51,464 nt of DNA from contig JAAMXY010000031.1 of the NCBI GenBank assembly GCA_019677205.1, positions 1 through 51,464 of the forward strand. Reading direction: 5' to 3'. The position numbers and the translations under genes are program-made. Below, one piece after another: positions 10,711-21,385 of this stretch. Positions within the stretch are counted from its first letter, which is position 1. The number at the start of each line of letters is the position of its first letter. The notes beneath the pieces are model-generated. The model made no database searches and was not told the DNA's origin. It worked only from the letters and a program-made list of their open reading frames with translations. This DNA comes from Pinguiococcus pyrenoidosus. Taxonomy: Eukaryota > Sar > Pinguiophyceae > Pinguiochrysidales > Pinguiochrysidaceae.

Positions 10711-13700
10711 ATGCCGTCCACACGCCAGTCCAATCGCAAGCGCAAGAGAGACCCGAGCGAGACGGCTGCGGCGCAGCTTCGGCAGTGCTTGGCTGAGAAT
10801 GCGCGCTTGCGCAAAGATCCTTACGGAATCGAGACGGCGATGGGGTCCGTGTTCAAGCGTCCGCACTGCAGTCGGTCTTCCCACGCGCGGAAGAAGAACT
10901 GCGCCAATGACATCTTCTGCTTGTATGGGCTGGGAGAGGGCAAGGAGGGCGTCTGGCATCGGAACCCGCCTCAGATCCAAGCCTTGGGCCCGGATCCTCG
11001 CCTAGGCCTACGCATCGTGGATCCTCGAAACGCGGTGGTTGAGTTGCGCAGCTTCCTGTCAGCTTTAGATGACACCCCAATGATCCTAGTTCCCAACAGC
11101 GCCAAGCAGATCGTGGTCAGCCCGCCCCAGACGCCGCAGCTGAGATCCCTCCGCCCCGCCGGGCTCACGAACCTGGGAGCGACCTGCTACGTGAGCTCGC
11201 TGCTGCAGGGCCTCTTTCACAATCCTGTGTTCCGCCGAGCAGTGTATAGCTATCCCGTCCAGGAGTTCACCGACGTAGAGATGGCGAAGGATGATGAGTA
11301 CATCCGAGAAGAGCGGATCATGGTGGCGCTGCAGAACTTGTTCTGTGCGTTGGACGTCTCCGTGAACTCGGCCTGCGATCCTACGCAACTCGTCGAGCTT
11401 CTCGGGATCAAGCATTCCGAGCAGCAAGATGCGCAAGAATTCAACATCCTATTTCTCGCCAAGCTGGAGAGAGTGTTCAAGCGGCGCAGCATCGAGGCCT
11501 TGAGCCATCTCTTCTCTGGTCGGCAGGCGTACGTTACGGAATGCCAGAGTTGTCGAAAGCTCTCCTGTCGAGAGGAGACCATGGACAAGATCGAGATCAA
11601 CGTCCAGGGATGCTCCAGCGTAGCAGACGCGATTGACGCTTACTGCGCAACAGAACTGCTGCATGGTGACAACCAGTACTTCTGCGAAGGGTGCAAAGCG
11701 AAGAGGGACGCATCCCGCAGCATCCAACTCCGTCAGCTTCCGAGGGTGCTCAACGTGCAACTGCTCCGATACGTGTATGACCGCAAGACTTTCACGAGGA
11801 AGAAACTGAAAGATCGAATTCAGCTGGATGAGACCATTCAGCTCAACGGCAGCACAAAGAGAGTCCCACAACTGGTAGATTACCGGCTCGTCGCAGTGCT
11901 TTACCACCGCGGAGCAAGTGCGTATGGGGGGCACTACGTAGCAGAGGTCCGCGACTGGGCATCGTCAAAGTGGTGGGTCTTCGATGACGAATCCGTCACA
12001 CCCCTCGAAGGCGGGCAGAAGGACGCTGCCAAAGACGATGCGCCGCCTGGTTGTCACAAGTGTTCATCGGACGCGTACATGCTCATTTATGCGCAGTCAG
12101 CTTACCTTGCAGAAGTTCACGAAGCAGGGCACGCACCAATGTCTGCCCTGAGAACGGTGCTGGAGGAGGATATACGTGAGCTCGACCTGTGCGAAGCTTA
12201 TGCTAGACGGTTGGAGGACGTAACGCATGCCGTTCAGCAAAGGAAAGACCTCTATGAGACCATATTTAGCAACGGGGCTGTACCGCCAACGCCGCAGTCT
12301 CCGCAGGAGGATTTCCACTTCGTTCGGACTGCGTGGCTTAAGAATTTTGTTACAGGTACTCCCGCGGAAGACAGCAAGGAGCCGGCTCCGACCGTGTTTT
12401 CCGGTAGAATCTCGAATGCATCGGTTTTGTGCCCCCATCAGATGCATCTGCATCCGATGAAGACGCCGGAGATGAAAGTAGTGTCTGCCGCAGCTTTCGA
12501 CGCTATTGTGAAGGTTGTGGGCCCTCCCGACTTTGACCTCTGCAACGCCACCTACCGGTGTCGGGAGTGTATTCAGGGTCTGGAGCGCGAGAATTCGGAC
12601 GAAGAGAAGGGCCAGCGCCGGCTTATTCGAGTGCTGGGTTTGCTGGAGCAGCTGGAGACGTCGAGAAAGGAAGAATCTCCTGGGGGCTTCTTCCTGTCGC
12701 GAGCCTGGGCAGCCAAGTTCAAGCAGTCAATGGACAGCCTTCTCCGGCAGGTCGCGAAACAGAACGGAACGCTCAGCAAAGCGGGCTCGGCGGAGAACGG
12801 GAAGCAGAGCACGCTAACGGATATCTGGACCAATCCTTCTAGCCGTATCGAGGAGAAGCTGGACGTGAAGGTGAACAGTGCCATCTCCTGTGAGCACGGA
12901 AACCTCACAACCTCGCGGTCGCGGTACATCCGGGTCTCCGGGGAGCTCTGGACGGAGATCAAAGCCGCGTTCCCGGAGGCGATGGAGTTCCCTTCGTGCA
13001 CCGCGGAATGCAGCATCTGCTCTGAAAAGGAGTCGCGGCACACGCTTGACAAGCAATCTGGGAGAGAAGCTCGGGTCGCAGAGCTTTCGTCACATAGGGA
13101 TGTGAAGCAACTGCGCCAGCGGAAGCAGCAGCTTCCCTCCATCTTCGTCCAGCTTGAAGACCATTCGCCAAGCGAAGTGGACGGCATCAACGATGGTGAA
13201 GTCTTTTATCTTGTGGAGCGAAAGTGGGTCCACCTCTGGCGTACGTATCACGCGTCCCAGACGGAACCTCGCCCGCGAAACATTCTCAACGAGAAGCTGC
13301 TCTGTGAGCATGGGAAGGTGATCCTAAGCCAGGCGATGCTTGACTTGTTCACAAAGCCGCAGAGAGGAGTGCACTTGGAGAGCATAGAGCTTCGAAGTGA
13401 CACTAGCGGGATCGCAAGCGCGGTGGAAGACGTAGAAATCGTGACGTCTGCCTGCTGGCGAGAGCTGCGACGAATGTATGGCACATCGTCGGAAGATGAC
13501 GCCTCCAGCAAAGCGTTCAGGGACGTCGTCGAGGTAATCGACGAGGACGTCATTGAGATATGCGACCTCGAGCAGCAAGGGCACCAATCAGCGGCCGCCC
13601 AAATTAGCTTGTCCTGGGCCGTTGACCACTGGGACTTCAAGCCGGAGCTTTGCTTCGCGTGCATGGACAAGGCAAGGCAGCGGCAGGCCGAGGAACGCAG

Positions 13701-14202
13701 CAACTTTATCGACCAGCATGTGCGAATAATACAGTTGAAGGACGGGGAAGACGCGCCGTCAGGGGACACGGCGGAAGCGACGCGTTCCAGTGCTGAGACC
13801 CAACCGTGCAATGGAAACGATGCGGCGGTCGACTCGCTGCAGAGCCTCGGGAAGCCACGCCGGAACAAACCACGAAGGAGACGGCGATGGCAATCGAAGC
13901 CCATGTTGATACTAGCGAGCCACACCGACACCCTCATGCAGCTCAAGCTCAAGATCTGGGAGGAGATCTCCGACGACAACGCTTCGCCCAACAGGCAGGA
14001 GCTCAACTTTGGCGGGAAGGTGCTCCTAGACAACGAGGTGACCCTGCGCCAGGCGGGCATCAAAGCCAACGATACGTTGTACCTGCGGATTCAGGAGGGC
14101 ACAGAGGAGAATGATTGCATGTGGTTTACGGTGCTGGCGGAAGAGGAGTCGGGCGAAGTATCGACAGAGGTGGGCTTCAAGGGGACATTCCTCCACTCCT
14201 GA
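10711..14202 (+). CDS. Ubiquitin carboxyl-terminal hydrolase, USP48/UBP26-like
   Basis: A cysteine protease that removes ubiquitin from proteins. It is a single exon of 1163 aa. The Cys box GLTNLGATCYVSSLLQ puts the catalytic Cys near residue 159. The QQDAQEF motif follows. A zinc ribbon is formed by CQSC and CEGC pairs. The His box YHRGASAYGGHYVAEV puts His near 408, with the acidic partner in VFDDESV just after. A long middle region resembles DUSP repeats (paired LCPHQ/CEHG elements and W-rich pieces). The C-terminus (about 1062-1130) is a ubiquitin-like domain with QLKLKIWEEI and LNFGGKVLLDNEVTLRQAGI. This order (USP, DUSP region, C-terminal UBL) is that of USP48 and plant UBP26; the plant enzyme acts on histone H2B, but whether that holds here is inference. 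The N-terminus is basic (RKRKRD), which fits a nuclear location. No intron is seen, unlike most neighbours. Confidence 0.9.
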   Translation: MPSTRQSNRKRKRDPSETAAAQLRQCLAENARLRKDPYGIETAMGSVFKRPHCSRSSHARKKNCANDIFCLYGLGEGKEGVWHRNPPQIQALGPDPRLGLRIVDPRNAVVELRSFLSALDDTPMILVPNSAKQIVVSPPQTPQLRSLRPAGLTNLGATCYVSSLLQGLFHNPVFRRAVYSYPVQEFTDVEMAKDDEYIREERIMVALQNLFCALDVSVNSACDPTQLVELLGIKHSEQQDAQEFNILFLAKLERVFKRRSIEALSHLFSGRQAYVTECQSCRKLSCREETMDKIEINVQGCSSVADAIDAYCATELLHGDNQYFCEGCKAKRDASRSIQLRQLPRVLNVQLLRYVYDRKTFTRKKLKDRIQLDETIQLNGSTKRVPQLVDYRLVAVLYHRGASAYGGHYVAEVRDWASSKWWVFDDESVTPLEGGQKDAAKDDAPPGCHKCSSDAYMLIYAQSAYLAEVHEAGHAPMSALRTVLEEDIRELDLCEAYARRLEDVTHAVQQRKDLYETIFSNGAVPPTPQSPQEDFHFVRTAWLKNFVTGTPAEDSKEPAPTVFSGRISNASVLCPHQMHLHPMKTPEMKVVSAAAFDAIVKVVGPPDFDLCNATYRCRECIQGLERENSDEEKGQRRLIRVLGLLEQLETSRKEESPGGFFLSRAWAAKFKQSMDSLLRQVAKQNGTLSKAGSAENGKQSTLTDIWTNPSSRIEEKLDVKVNSAISCEHGNLTTSRSRYIRVSGELWTEIKAAFPEAMEFPSCTAECSICSEKESRHTLDKQSGREARVAELSSHRDVKQLRQRKQQLPSIFVQLEDHSPSEVDGINDGEVFYLVERKWVHLWRTYHASQTEPRPRNILNEKLLCEHGKVILSQAMLDLFTKPQRGVHLESIELRSDTSGIASAVEDVEIVTSACWRELRRMYGTSSEDDASSKAFRDVVEVIDEDVIEICDLEQQGHQSAAAQISLSWAVDHWDFKPELCFACMDKARQRQAEERSNFIDQHVRIIQLKDGEDAPSGDTAEATRSSAETQPCNGNDAAVDSLQSLGKPRRNKPRRRRRWQSKPMLILASHTDTLMQLKLKIWEEISDDNASPNRQELNFGGKVLLDNEVTLRQAGIKANDTLYLRIQEGTEENDCMWFTVLAEEESGEVSTEVGFKGTFLHS

Positions 14203-14437
14203 GACGCATCGAGTAGGAAAGCGAAGTCTTGGAGACCTAGTATCTTTCCGTGCGATGCTTCCTAATCCTATAAAACGGCAAATGCTTCTTCAGCCTTGCC
14301 ATAAGACACAACCATCTCCAACTGGCGCCAATTCAGCGAAAATGCGTTCACTTGTTCAAGCGTTGGGTGCCTTCGATCCCCAACCACCAGTCCTCGCAAT
14401 TCGACTCCACAGGCTTCCGATGCTTCCGTCGAACGCC

Positions 14438-17105
14438 TTACTCGAACTGCAGAATCACCTGGTCGACTTTCACCGTGTCGCCGACGCCCACGGAAACGGA
14501 AGTGACTTTCGTTTGCTTCGGGGCATGCAGAGGGGTCTGCATTTTCATCGCCTCCATGATTGCCACGCGTTGGCCTTCCTGGACTTCGTCGCCCGGAGCA
14601 ACGTCAATGGAGATGATCTTGCCGGGCATTGGGGCCTGCAGGATCTTCGACACGTCCACTTCTTCCTCTTTGAGCAGGTACTGGTTGTACTGGTACTCCG
14701 ACGGGGTGAAGACGCTGGCTGCAACATCCTTCCCGTAGATTCGGAGCAGAGTATCCAAGTTGTCCTGTCCATCGTAGCACGCGACCGCCTGGAGCACGTC
14801 ACGACACCAACAAAATTAGAAGTGGAACCCGCAGACTGCTATCTGACGCGCGGCTCACCTTGAACTCGACCGCATTCACCTCCTGTCCAGTCGCCTGCGC
14901 AAGATAGAGGATGATTAGGAGGGGCGAGTGCATGCGCGGAAGTTTCCGAAGCCTGACCTGGTCAAAAATCGTGATCTCCCGCGTCGGTGTGTTGGCCAGA
15001 TACTTCTTCGTCCCTTCCGGATCGGCAGCTTCGATCTCTCCCAGGGTGTTCTTGTCGACGACCACAGTGCACTGGAACACCGGGCTCGTCCCTGTTGCGC
15101 AACGGCACGAGAAATGATTGATCAGACACGCGGCGATGGGACAAGCAACGAAGCTCAGTCAGCATTGAGCGACGCACCCCAGGAGATATTGCGAAGCTCC
15201 AGACCACAGGTGGATGCCTTGTCATAAACAGGCGAAAGATCCTCTCCAAGCTCCTAAGGAATAAGAAGACGACGCCAACGTCAGGTACAGAGACGGCGAG
15301 CTGGGCAAGGGGAGATGACTCACACTGCTGGCCGGAATGGACACGTTCACGCCACAGGACACGGGGGTGGCGTCCACGATGCCCACATTGATGGGATGGC
15401 CTTTGAGGCCATTCAAGCTTATGACGAGCTCGTGCTTCAGGTCCTCCATGTAGTCGTCCCCGGAATCTTCCGCCAGGGGAACGATCTGGCTCATTTTGTT
15501 CAGGTATCCTGTGATGCCGGACACGACGTAGTCCTGGAGCAGAGAGAGCTTGGGCTGCTGGTAGCCGTCAGGGTACTCCTCGCCAATGAACTTGGTAGAG
15601 GTGTTGCCGCCTTGGAAGGTGTCGTTCTGGAGAACGCTCATGAGGAAGCCAATGTTGTGCCGCAGACCGCGGATCGGATAGTTGGTGAGCGCCCAGTTCA
15701 TGTGCTGGATGGCATCATCGCGGGTGTCGCCATACGTGATGAGCTTGGAGATCATGGGATCATAATGCATCGAGATCTCCGCGCCTTCGAGGATGCCGGA
15801 GTCCACACGGGTGTAGTCGGCGGCCTTGTCCAGCGAGATGGGCTCTCCAGACTCGGAGGAGATCAAGAGATCTTCGGGCTCCCGGTAGGTGTGCAGCGTG
15901 CCCGTAGACGGAAGGAAGCCGCGCAAGGGATCCTCCGCGTAGACGCGGCTCTCGATTGCATGTCCCACGGGATCGAGGAATCCGTCGGTGGCGAGAAGCG
16001 AATCAGGAAGGGGCCTTCCGGCAGCGATGTAGATCATGTGCTCCACCAGGTCCTGGCCCGAGATGGCCTCGGTCACGGGGTGCTCCACCTGCAGGCGCGT
16101 GTTCATCTCCAGGAAGTAGAAATTCTGCTGCTCGTCGCACAGGAGCTCAATGGTGCCGGCTGAGCGGTACTCGACCTTCTTGCAGAGCATCTTGGCCTGC
16201 TCTTGCATTCTGCGACGGGTTTCGGGTTGAATTAAGCAGCTGGGAGCTTCCTCGACGACCTTCTGGTTCCGGCGCTGGATGCTGCACTCTCGCTCGGGAA
16301 AGGCCGCGACGTTGCCGTGCGCGTCAGCCAAGACCTGGATCTCGATGTGGTGGGGATTCTCGATGAACTTCTCGACGAGCATGCGATCGTCGCCGAAGCT
16401 GGCTTTCGCCTCCTGCTTGCTCAGCATGAAGCCTTCCCGCGTCTCGTCGTCCGTGTAGGCCACTCGCATTCCCTTGCCTCCGCCACCGGCACTAGCCTTG
16501 ATCATGACGGGATAGCCAATGTCATTGGCGATGCGCACGGCATCCTCAGGGGTCTCGATTTCGCCCTGGTAACCAGGAATGATGGTGACTCCCGCGTCGA
16601 TCGCGATCTGCTTCGAGTGGATCTTGTCTCCCATGTCATCCATGGCCTGCTCGGGCGGGCCGATGAAGGCCACGCCGGCATCCTTCAAGGCCTTGGAGAA
16701 CTCTGCATTCTCGCTGAGGAAGCCGTAGCCAGGGTGCACGGCCTCGGCTCCGGTGAGCCTGACTGCTTCGAGAATCCGATCCATCTGGAGATAACTCTCG
16801 CTGGACGGTGGCGGCCCGATGTGGATGGCCTCGTCCGCCATGTTGACGAACTTGGTCTTCGCATCGGCGTCGGAGAACACTGCAACAGTGCTGATTCCCA
16901 GCTTCTTGCACGTCTGGAACACACGGATGGCGATCTCTCCGCGGTTTGCAACCAGGATCTTTTTGAACGGGGGCTTTCCTCCGTCCTGATCGAGCCACAG
17001 CGGAGGCGCATTGAGGCCTCCGGGCACCTTGGAGCCCACAAAGGCCTTGAGGATGGTGTTCGGGCCCCGCTTGCTCACGAGACTGCGCTTCGAGAGACTC
17101 CACAT
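14438..17105 (-). CDS. PCCA: Propionyl-CoA carboxylase alpha subunit, mitochondrial
   Basis: The biotin-carrying subunit that carboxylates biotin and, with the beta subunit, turns propionyl-CoA into methylmalonyl-CoA. Exons: 15324-17105, 15178-15253, 14958-15091, 14859-14894, 14438-14788; 792 aa. The biotin carboxylase domain starts with [15 protein letters not shown] and has the ATP-grasp loop [11 protein letters not shown] and [14 protein letters not shown]. The connecting region with [14 protein letters not shown] and [12 protein letters not shown] is characteristic of PCC rather than pyruvate carboxylase or ACC. The biotinyl domain carries EAMKM, with the modified Lys near residue 758. 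Residues 1-24 are Ser/Lys/Arg-rich without acid, a mitochondrial presequence. Methylcrotonyl-CoA carboxylase is the nearest alternative. The four small introns are all in the last quarter, and the first exon is 1782 bases long. Confidence 0.92.
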
Positions 17106-17644
17106 GGCTCTCTTATCCGTACAAAGACGCCAAAGAAACGCGCTTTAGGGCCGCGCCACTCTGCCAGGCGAGAAGCACGCGCCTTGCCCAGATTTGTCGG
17201 ACGCAGGTCTGTCCCGCCTCTTCGCAGGAGGACGGAGGAAACGAGGCGCAGCTGAAGAAGCTCTGTGGCGGTACGTAAAGTCGCCGTTCTTTCGGGGAGA
17301 TGCGCGCCGTATCCGTCTCTTCGGCGGCGGCTGCGCGGCAGCTCAGAGCCAATCAGCGGGCGAGTTCGGGGGCAACTCAACAGGACGTTCAGCTTTGGAT
17401 GCGTTGAACTTCATCTTTTTCACGCTGCGGCAGCCAATCCCATGGATCGGTTTCGGCCTGAAAAGCGGGCGCACTGGCCTAGAGGGGACACATGCTGGAT
17501 CGATACGGAGCACCACGCGATGACGTGGCTCTGCGGTTTCGGAACAAAACGGTTGGGCGCTTTCCGCTCAATTCCGCCGCAGCCCGAGGAGGAAAGGCGC
17601 GTCCGGCCATGCTGGAGTGCTCGGCTGGCACCAGGCCTTCCAGG
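17106..17644. promoter_or_regulatory. Bidirectional promoter region, PCCA / SOUL protein
   Basis: This interval lies between divergent start codons. A short run of bases without stop codons precedes the proposed SOUL start in the same frame, but the signal peptide begins at 17645, so I treat the rest as 5' flank. No regulatory motif stands out. Confidence 0.35.
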
Positions 17645-19294
17645 ATGAGTCGCCGCACGCTCCTCTTGCTGGCCACGCTGAGCTTGACCGATGGCTTTCA
17701 GAGGCCCCTGCCGTCGCGGCTGCGGACGACCGCGCTGCAAGCCGTGTCTGAGCAGAAGGAAGTGCGGAGCGAGGAGATCGATCGGCTCATGAGGGCTGTT
17801 GCCAGGGAATACACGTCATTCTTTGACCCCCTTGAAGCGGAGTTCTACGTCCCCGACGTCGAGTTCATCGACCCTTTCAACAGTCTCAAAGGTGCAGCAG
17901 AATCGCCGGCGGTTCGGTGCTGCCACGTTCCGTCCGCTGGTCTCACGAAGCGAGTGACTAGGGCTGGACAAGTACAAGAACAACATCGACATGCTTGCCG
18001 GGAGAACCCCTCTGGGAATGTTCACGTAGGGATCTAACCTTGCATGCCCCGCATGAGTCGCTCCACCCCGACGCTTTTCTTCCGCTCGTGCGTTTGAATC
18101 CCCCAGCTTCGAAAAGTCGGGCACCGGCATCACGTTGCACAGAATCGAGCAACTGGGGCCCGATCGCATGCGCACGCGCTGGACGTTGAGGATGCAGGTC
18201 TGCCATGCTCTGTACTTCGAATTTAGACCCACCAGTGCCGTGAGCGCAAAGCCCAACTGATGGGATTTGCTCCGCAGCCGAAGTTTATTCCGTGGAAGCC
18301 AATCGTGCGATTCACCGGGATCAGCGACTACACTCTTGAGGGCGCGCGAATCAAGTACGAAGCCTGGGGAAGCACCGCCACTGTTTCGGGGGAACGCTAA
18401 CGCGCGTTTCAGGAAGCAGGAGGACTACTGGGATTCTATTGACCTGAAGGAGACCTCGGATGGGACGGAGCTGTACGAACGGGCGGAAACGAGGATGGCG
18501 TTGACGGATTTTATCGCCCAGCTCTTCAGCGAGGACAAGACTCCTGGTGTCTCTTCTCAGGAGCTTCCGTACGAGCTGCTCCGCCGGAGCGGGGAGTACG
18601 AAGTGCGCAGATACCCGGCGATGCTTGTGGCGGAGACGCAGTACAGCACCAGGCCCGAAGGCTTTGATCGGCTAGGGAGCTTCTGTGGTGGAAGTAACGA
18701 GGGCAGCAAGCGCGTCAAGCCGTACGCGCCATCGATCATTCGCTCAGACGAGAAAGGAGAGAAGAAGGTGATGCAGTGGCCGATCTCCTTCGCGATGCCG
18801 GGACAGGTAGGATCTCTTGCGAGGACCCTCAGGATTCTAAGACCTTTGACTCCCGCCCCTTGCGAATCCAGCCTGCGCCCACTGTGGGCGGCGTGCCCAA
18901 TCCGGGAAGCGTGCTTCCGTCCGTGTCCATCCAGGCCGTTCCCGAGTTGGTGGTAGCCGTCCGACGATTCGCAAACGCGGCAACGCAGCAGGTGGTCGTG
19001 TACGAAAGCAAAGTTCTGCGGCAGGCCATTCAAAAGAACGGGCTGAAAGTCGACGAAGCTGAGGGCACCAACCTTTGGTTCGCTCAGGTAAGCCTTGCGT
19101 GCGCAGCTGGGTTGCACAGGAGCTTCTCTGCTTACTTGCAGGAGGTCTCGCGTGATCTCTTACCTTTCCTTTCCGTACCTTCCTTTTCCTGCGTCCAGTA
19201 CGATGCCATTTTTTCACTTGGTGATCGGCGAAATGAGGTGTGGGTTCCCGTAGCGGAAGGGCATCCGTGGGATGTGGCGGATCCGTTGGAGTAG
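17645..19294 (+). CDS. DUF2358-SOUL heme-binding protein, plastid-targeted
   Basis: Exons: 17645-17891, 17962-18025, 18107-18197, 18278-18354, 18413-18806, 18824-19087, 19199-19294; 410 aa. Residues 1-25 are a signal peptide (MSRRTLLLLATLSLTDG) followed by FQRPLPSRLRTTALQA, an ASAFAP-like leader with Phe first. Residues about 45-165 match the NTF2-like DUF2358 domain (FFDPLEAEFYVPDVEFIDPF, GLDKYKNNIDML). The C-terminal half is a SOUL/HBP domain (PYELLRRSGEYEVRRYPAMLVAETQ, GSNEGSKR, FAMPGQ, RRNEVWVP), a family that binds heme and other tetrapyrroles. The same two-domain order is known in plant chloroplast SOUL proteins, so a role in plastid tetrapyrrole handling or lipid droplets is likely but not shown. 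One intron (18807-18823) would be only 17 bases, which is too short for normal splicing, so that join deserves checking; the frame and domain read on well across it. Confidence 0.85.
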
Positions 19295-19335
19295 TCGCCC
19301 AACGAAGAGAACGCGGAAGAAGAACTGCAGCCGGT

Positions 19336-20393
19336 CTACTTCGGATCTTTTGTCGCATCCATCATCTGAACAGTCATAGGTCTATACACCAAGGTCTCCA
19401 AGGTATGCCCTGTCCTGTGTTCATACGGAATGTGCTCCTGACAATTCATGCCGACAATCCCAAGCCGCGTTTCTGGCTCGTCGCTGCTTCTTTCTAGCTT
19501 GACGTGGAAGTCCAGTGTGGTAATCGCGCAATTCCCGGTAAGGAAGAAGGGCACCTCACTTTCATTTTCTCCTGACAGTACTGGGAGGCCCAACAAACTC
19601 CGAAGAAGGAGGTTGAAGAAGTTCCCATGTACAATGACAACAACCGCGTCTGCCCGGCATTCGTCGTCCGGTGCATCATCCACGAGCGCATTCCGCGCGT
19701 TCTGAATGGCAAGTCCCCACAGCTTGCTGGCCACCCCGGCGGCCCGCTTCGCCGTGTCCGTGGCGTCCTCGAAGCCCCCTGGCCACCAGCCGCCGGCGGC
19801 GGAGTCGCGCTGGCCGGAGCTCTTTCCCCACGTGAAGTCCTCTTGGCTGATCTTGGCATCCGCTATGATGTCCAGGATCTCCGGCGGCGTCAGGCCATGC
19901 GTGAGAGGCTGATTGGCGCCCTTGTTCGCCCTTGTGCCTCGGAAGCAGCCGCCGGTCTCGTGCAGCTCTGGCCAGACCACGCACTCGACGGGCCATTCAG
20001 AGCCCAGCGACTGCGTGAGAGGCTTCGCCGTGCGCAGCGCGCGCGTCATCGCAGACACATACACTTTGGTCACGCACTCGAGGCCAGGATTCGGTCCGGG
20101 CACGTGATCGGCATCGCCTTGTGCTGACGAGAGAGCCGCACGTGAGCGGAAAATCGGCCGTGCGCCGCCCTTGACGAGCATTTACCTTTGGTGGCTGCCC
20201 ACTGCACCGCGTGGAAGTGTCTCGCGGTGGCGCGCGCCTGCTCTCTGCCGCGCGCGGTGAGGTCTGGGTCCGGGTGGCGCCCGTGAGTGGCGCTGTCACA
20301 TCCATCCTCCTCCACTCTTTGCGCGTTGTTGTGGCTCTCCGCGTGGCGCACAAAGTGCACACGAAGCACGTACGTGCACGCGGCGCGACTCAT
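19336..20393 (-). CDS. Histidine phosphatase superfamily protein (phosphoglycerate-mutase fold)
   Basis: Exons: 20186-20393 and 19336-20117; 329 aa. The N-terminus carries the catalytic VRHAESHNNA motif (Arg16-His17), then DLTARGREQA, typical of the branch 1 phosphoglycerate-mutase-like family. TRALRTAKPL supplies the phosphate-pocket Arg, WPELHETGG the conserved Glu, and VVIVHGNFFNLLLR the second catalytic His. There is no targeting leader, so it is probably cytosolic. The family includes cofactor-dependent mutases, fructose-bisphosphatases and broad phosphatases; the N-terminal spacing and long C-terminal insert do not match true glycolytic PGM, so the substrate is unknown. Its stop codon lies only 41 bases from that of the SOUL gene on the other strand. 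Confidence 0.85.
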
Positions 20394-21385
20394 GCTCGAC
20401 GTCGGCTTCGGGCTGGAGTGCAGCTGCGCTCCGCGCGCGCTCGCAGGCGCACCAGCCCCGCCCAAGACCCTTCTTTGTCCCAAAGAACAAGGCGACTTCG
20501 CGCTGCTTTGGCTGGCGGGGTCTGGGCGCCGACGATTGGCTCTCGCCTGAATCGCTGGTGCTGGGCGAGTCCAGTTGGACAGCACCCTAAGAACAGAAGA
20601 TATTTTGTGGGGTCCTCAGCCAGTGGGAGCGTGAGAGGGCCACGTATCGTCGCGATCAATGCGGAGATAGGAAGTCACAGCGAAATTTTGAAAGGGATCT
20701 TCCCGGCGTTCAACGCAACCTGTCCTTGCACGGGCAATGAAAACAGCTCTTTTTTTTTCCTTGTGCAACTTTTGCGGCGCGGCGCTGCCCATGATTCGCA
20801 TTGCGTGTCGCGGCTGCCTCGCTGATGGCGACCGTGCAGAAGCGGGGCGCAGAAGGCAGGTCAATGCGCGCTGGCTGGCTTGAATTGATTTCTTGCGTCG
20901 CTCTTGCTTGCTTTGCTTGCTTGCTGCGCGCGTTTTGCTTGCTTTACTCGTGTTCACCCTCACTGGCAGAAGAGATGTGCGATCTCGCCGTCGTTGAAGC
21001 TCAGCATGGTGGTCAAGCTGCACGCCCAGCCCTTCGCAAGCACAAGCGCACGCGTATACCCGCAGCAACCGAGAAGCTCTACTCTACTCTATGTCATACT
21101 ATTGGGTGTCACTGGTTGCTGTCGGAAGCCTCCCCGGCAATTTCGCTGAATCTTTGTGCGATCGTCATAGAATTCACAAAATAGTCATAGAAAATGACGT
21201 CAAACACCGAGCTAAACCGCATACGTTTGCTTTGTCTGGGATTCGCGCCTAAACGCTGTGGGAACCGTCTCGGGAACATGACATCCGTCCACAGACCATG
21301 TGCCTGGCGCCTTCGTCGCTCCTCCCAAGCCTGCATTGTAGTCGCTCACTGCGCTCTCCGACAGAAAACGTAGTGCAAACGAAGG
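20394..21385. promoter_or_regulatory. Divergent intergenic region, histidine phosphatase / unknown gene
   Basis: About 990 bases without a recognised gene. It holds a low-complexity TTGC-rich run (about 20892-20947), a T9 run near 20750, and a region around 21160-21200 richer in A and T. Reading frames over 90 codons exist on both strands, but none shows a domain or a clean start context. It is presumably 5' flank and UTR for both neighbours. Confidence 0.35.

Noticed and set aside
15315-17255. Two long plus-strand frames opposite PCCA
   Set aside because: Antisense shadows of a highly biased coding exon; PCCA is certain.
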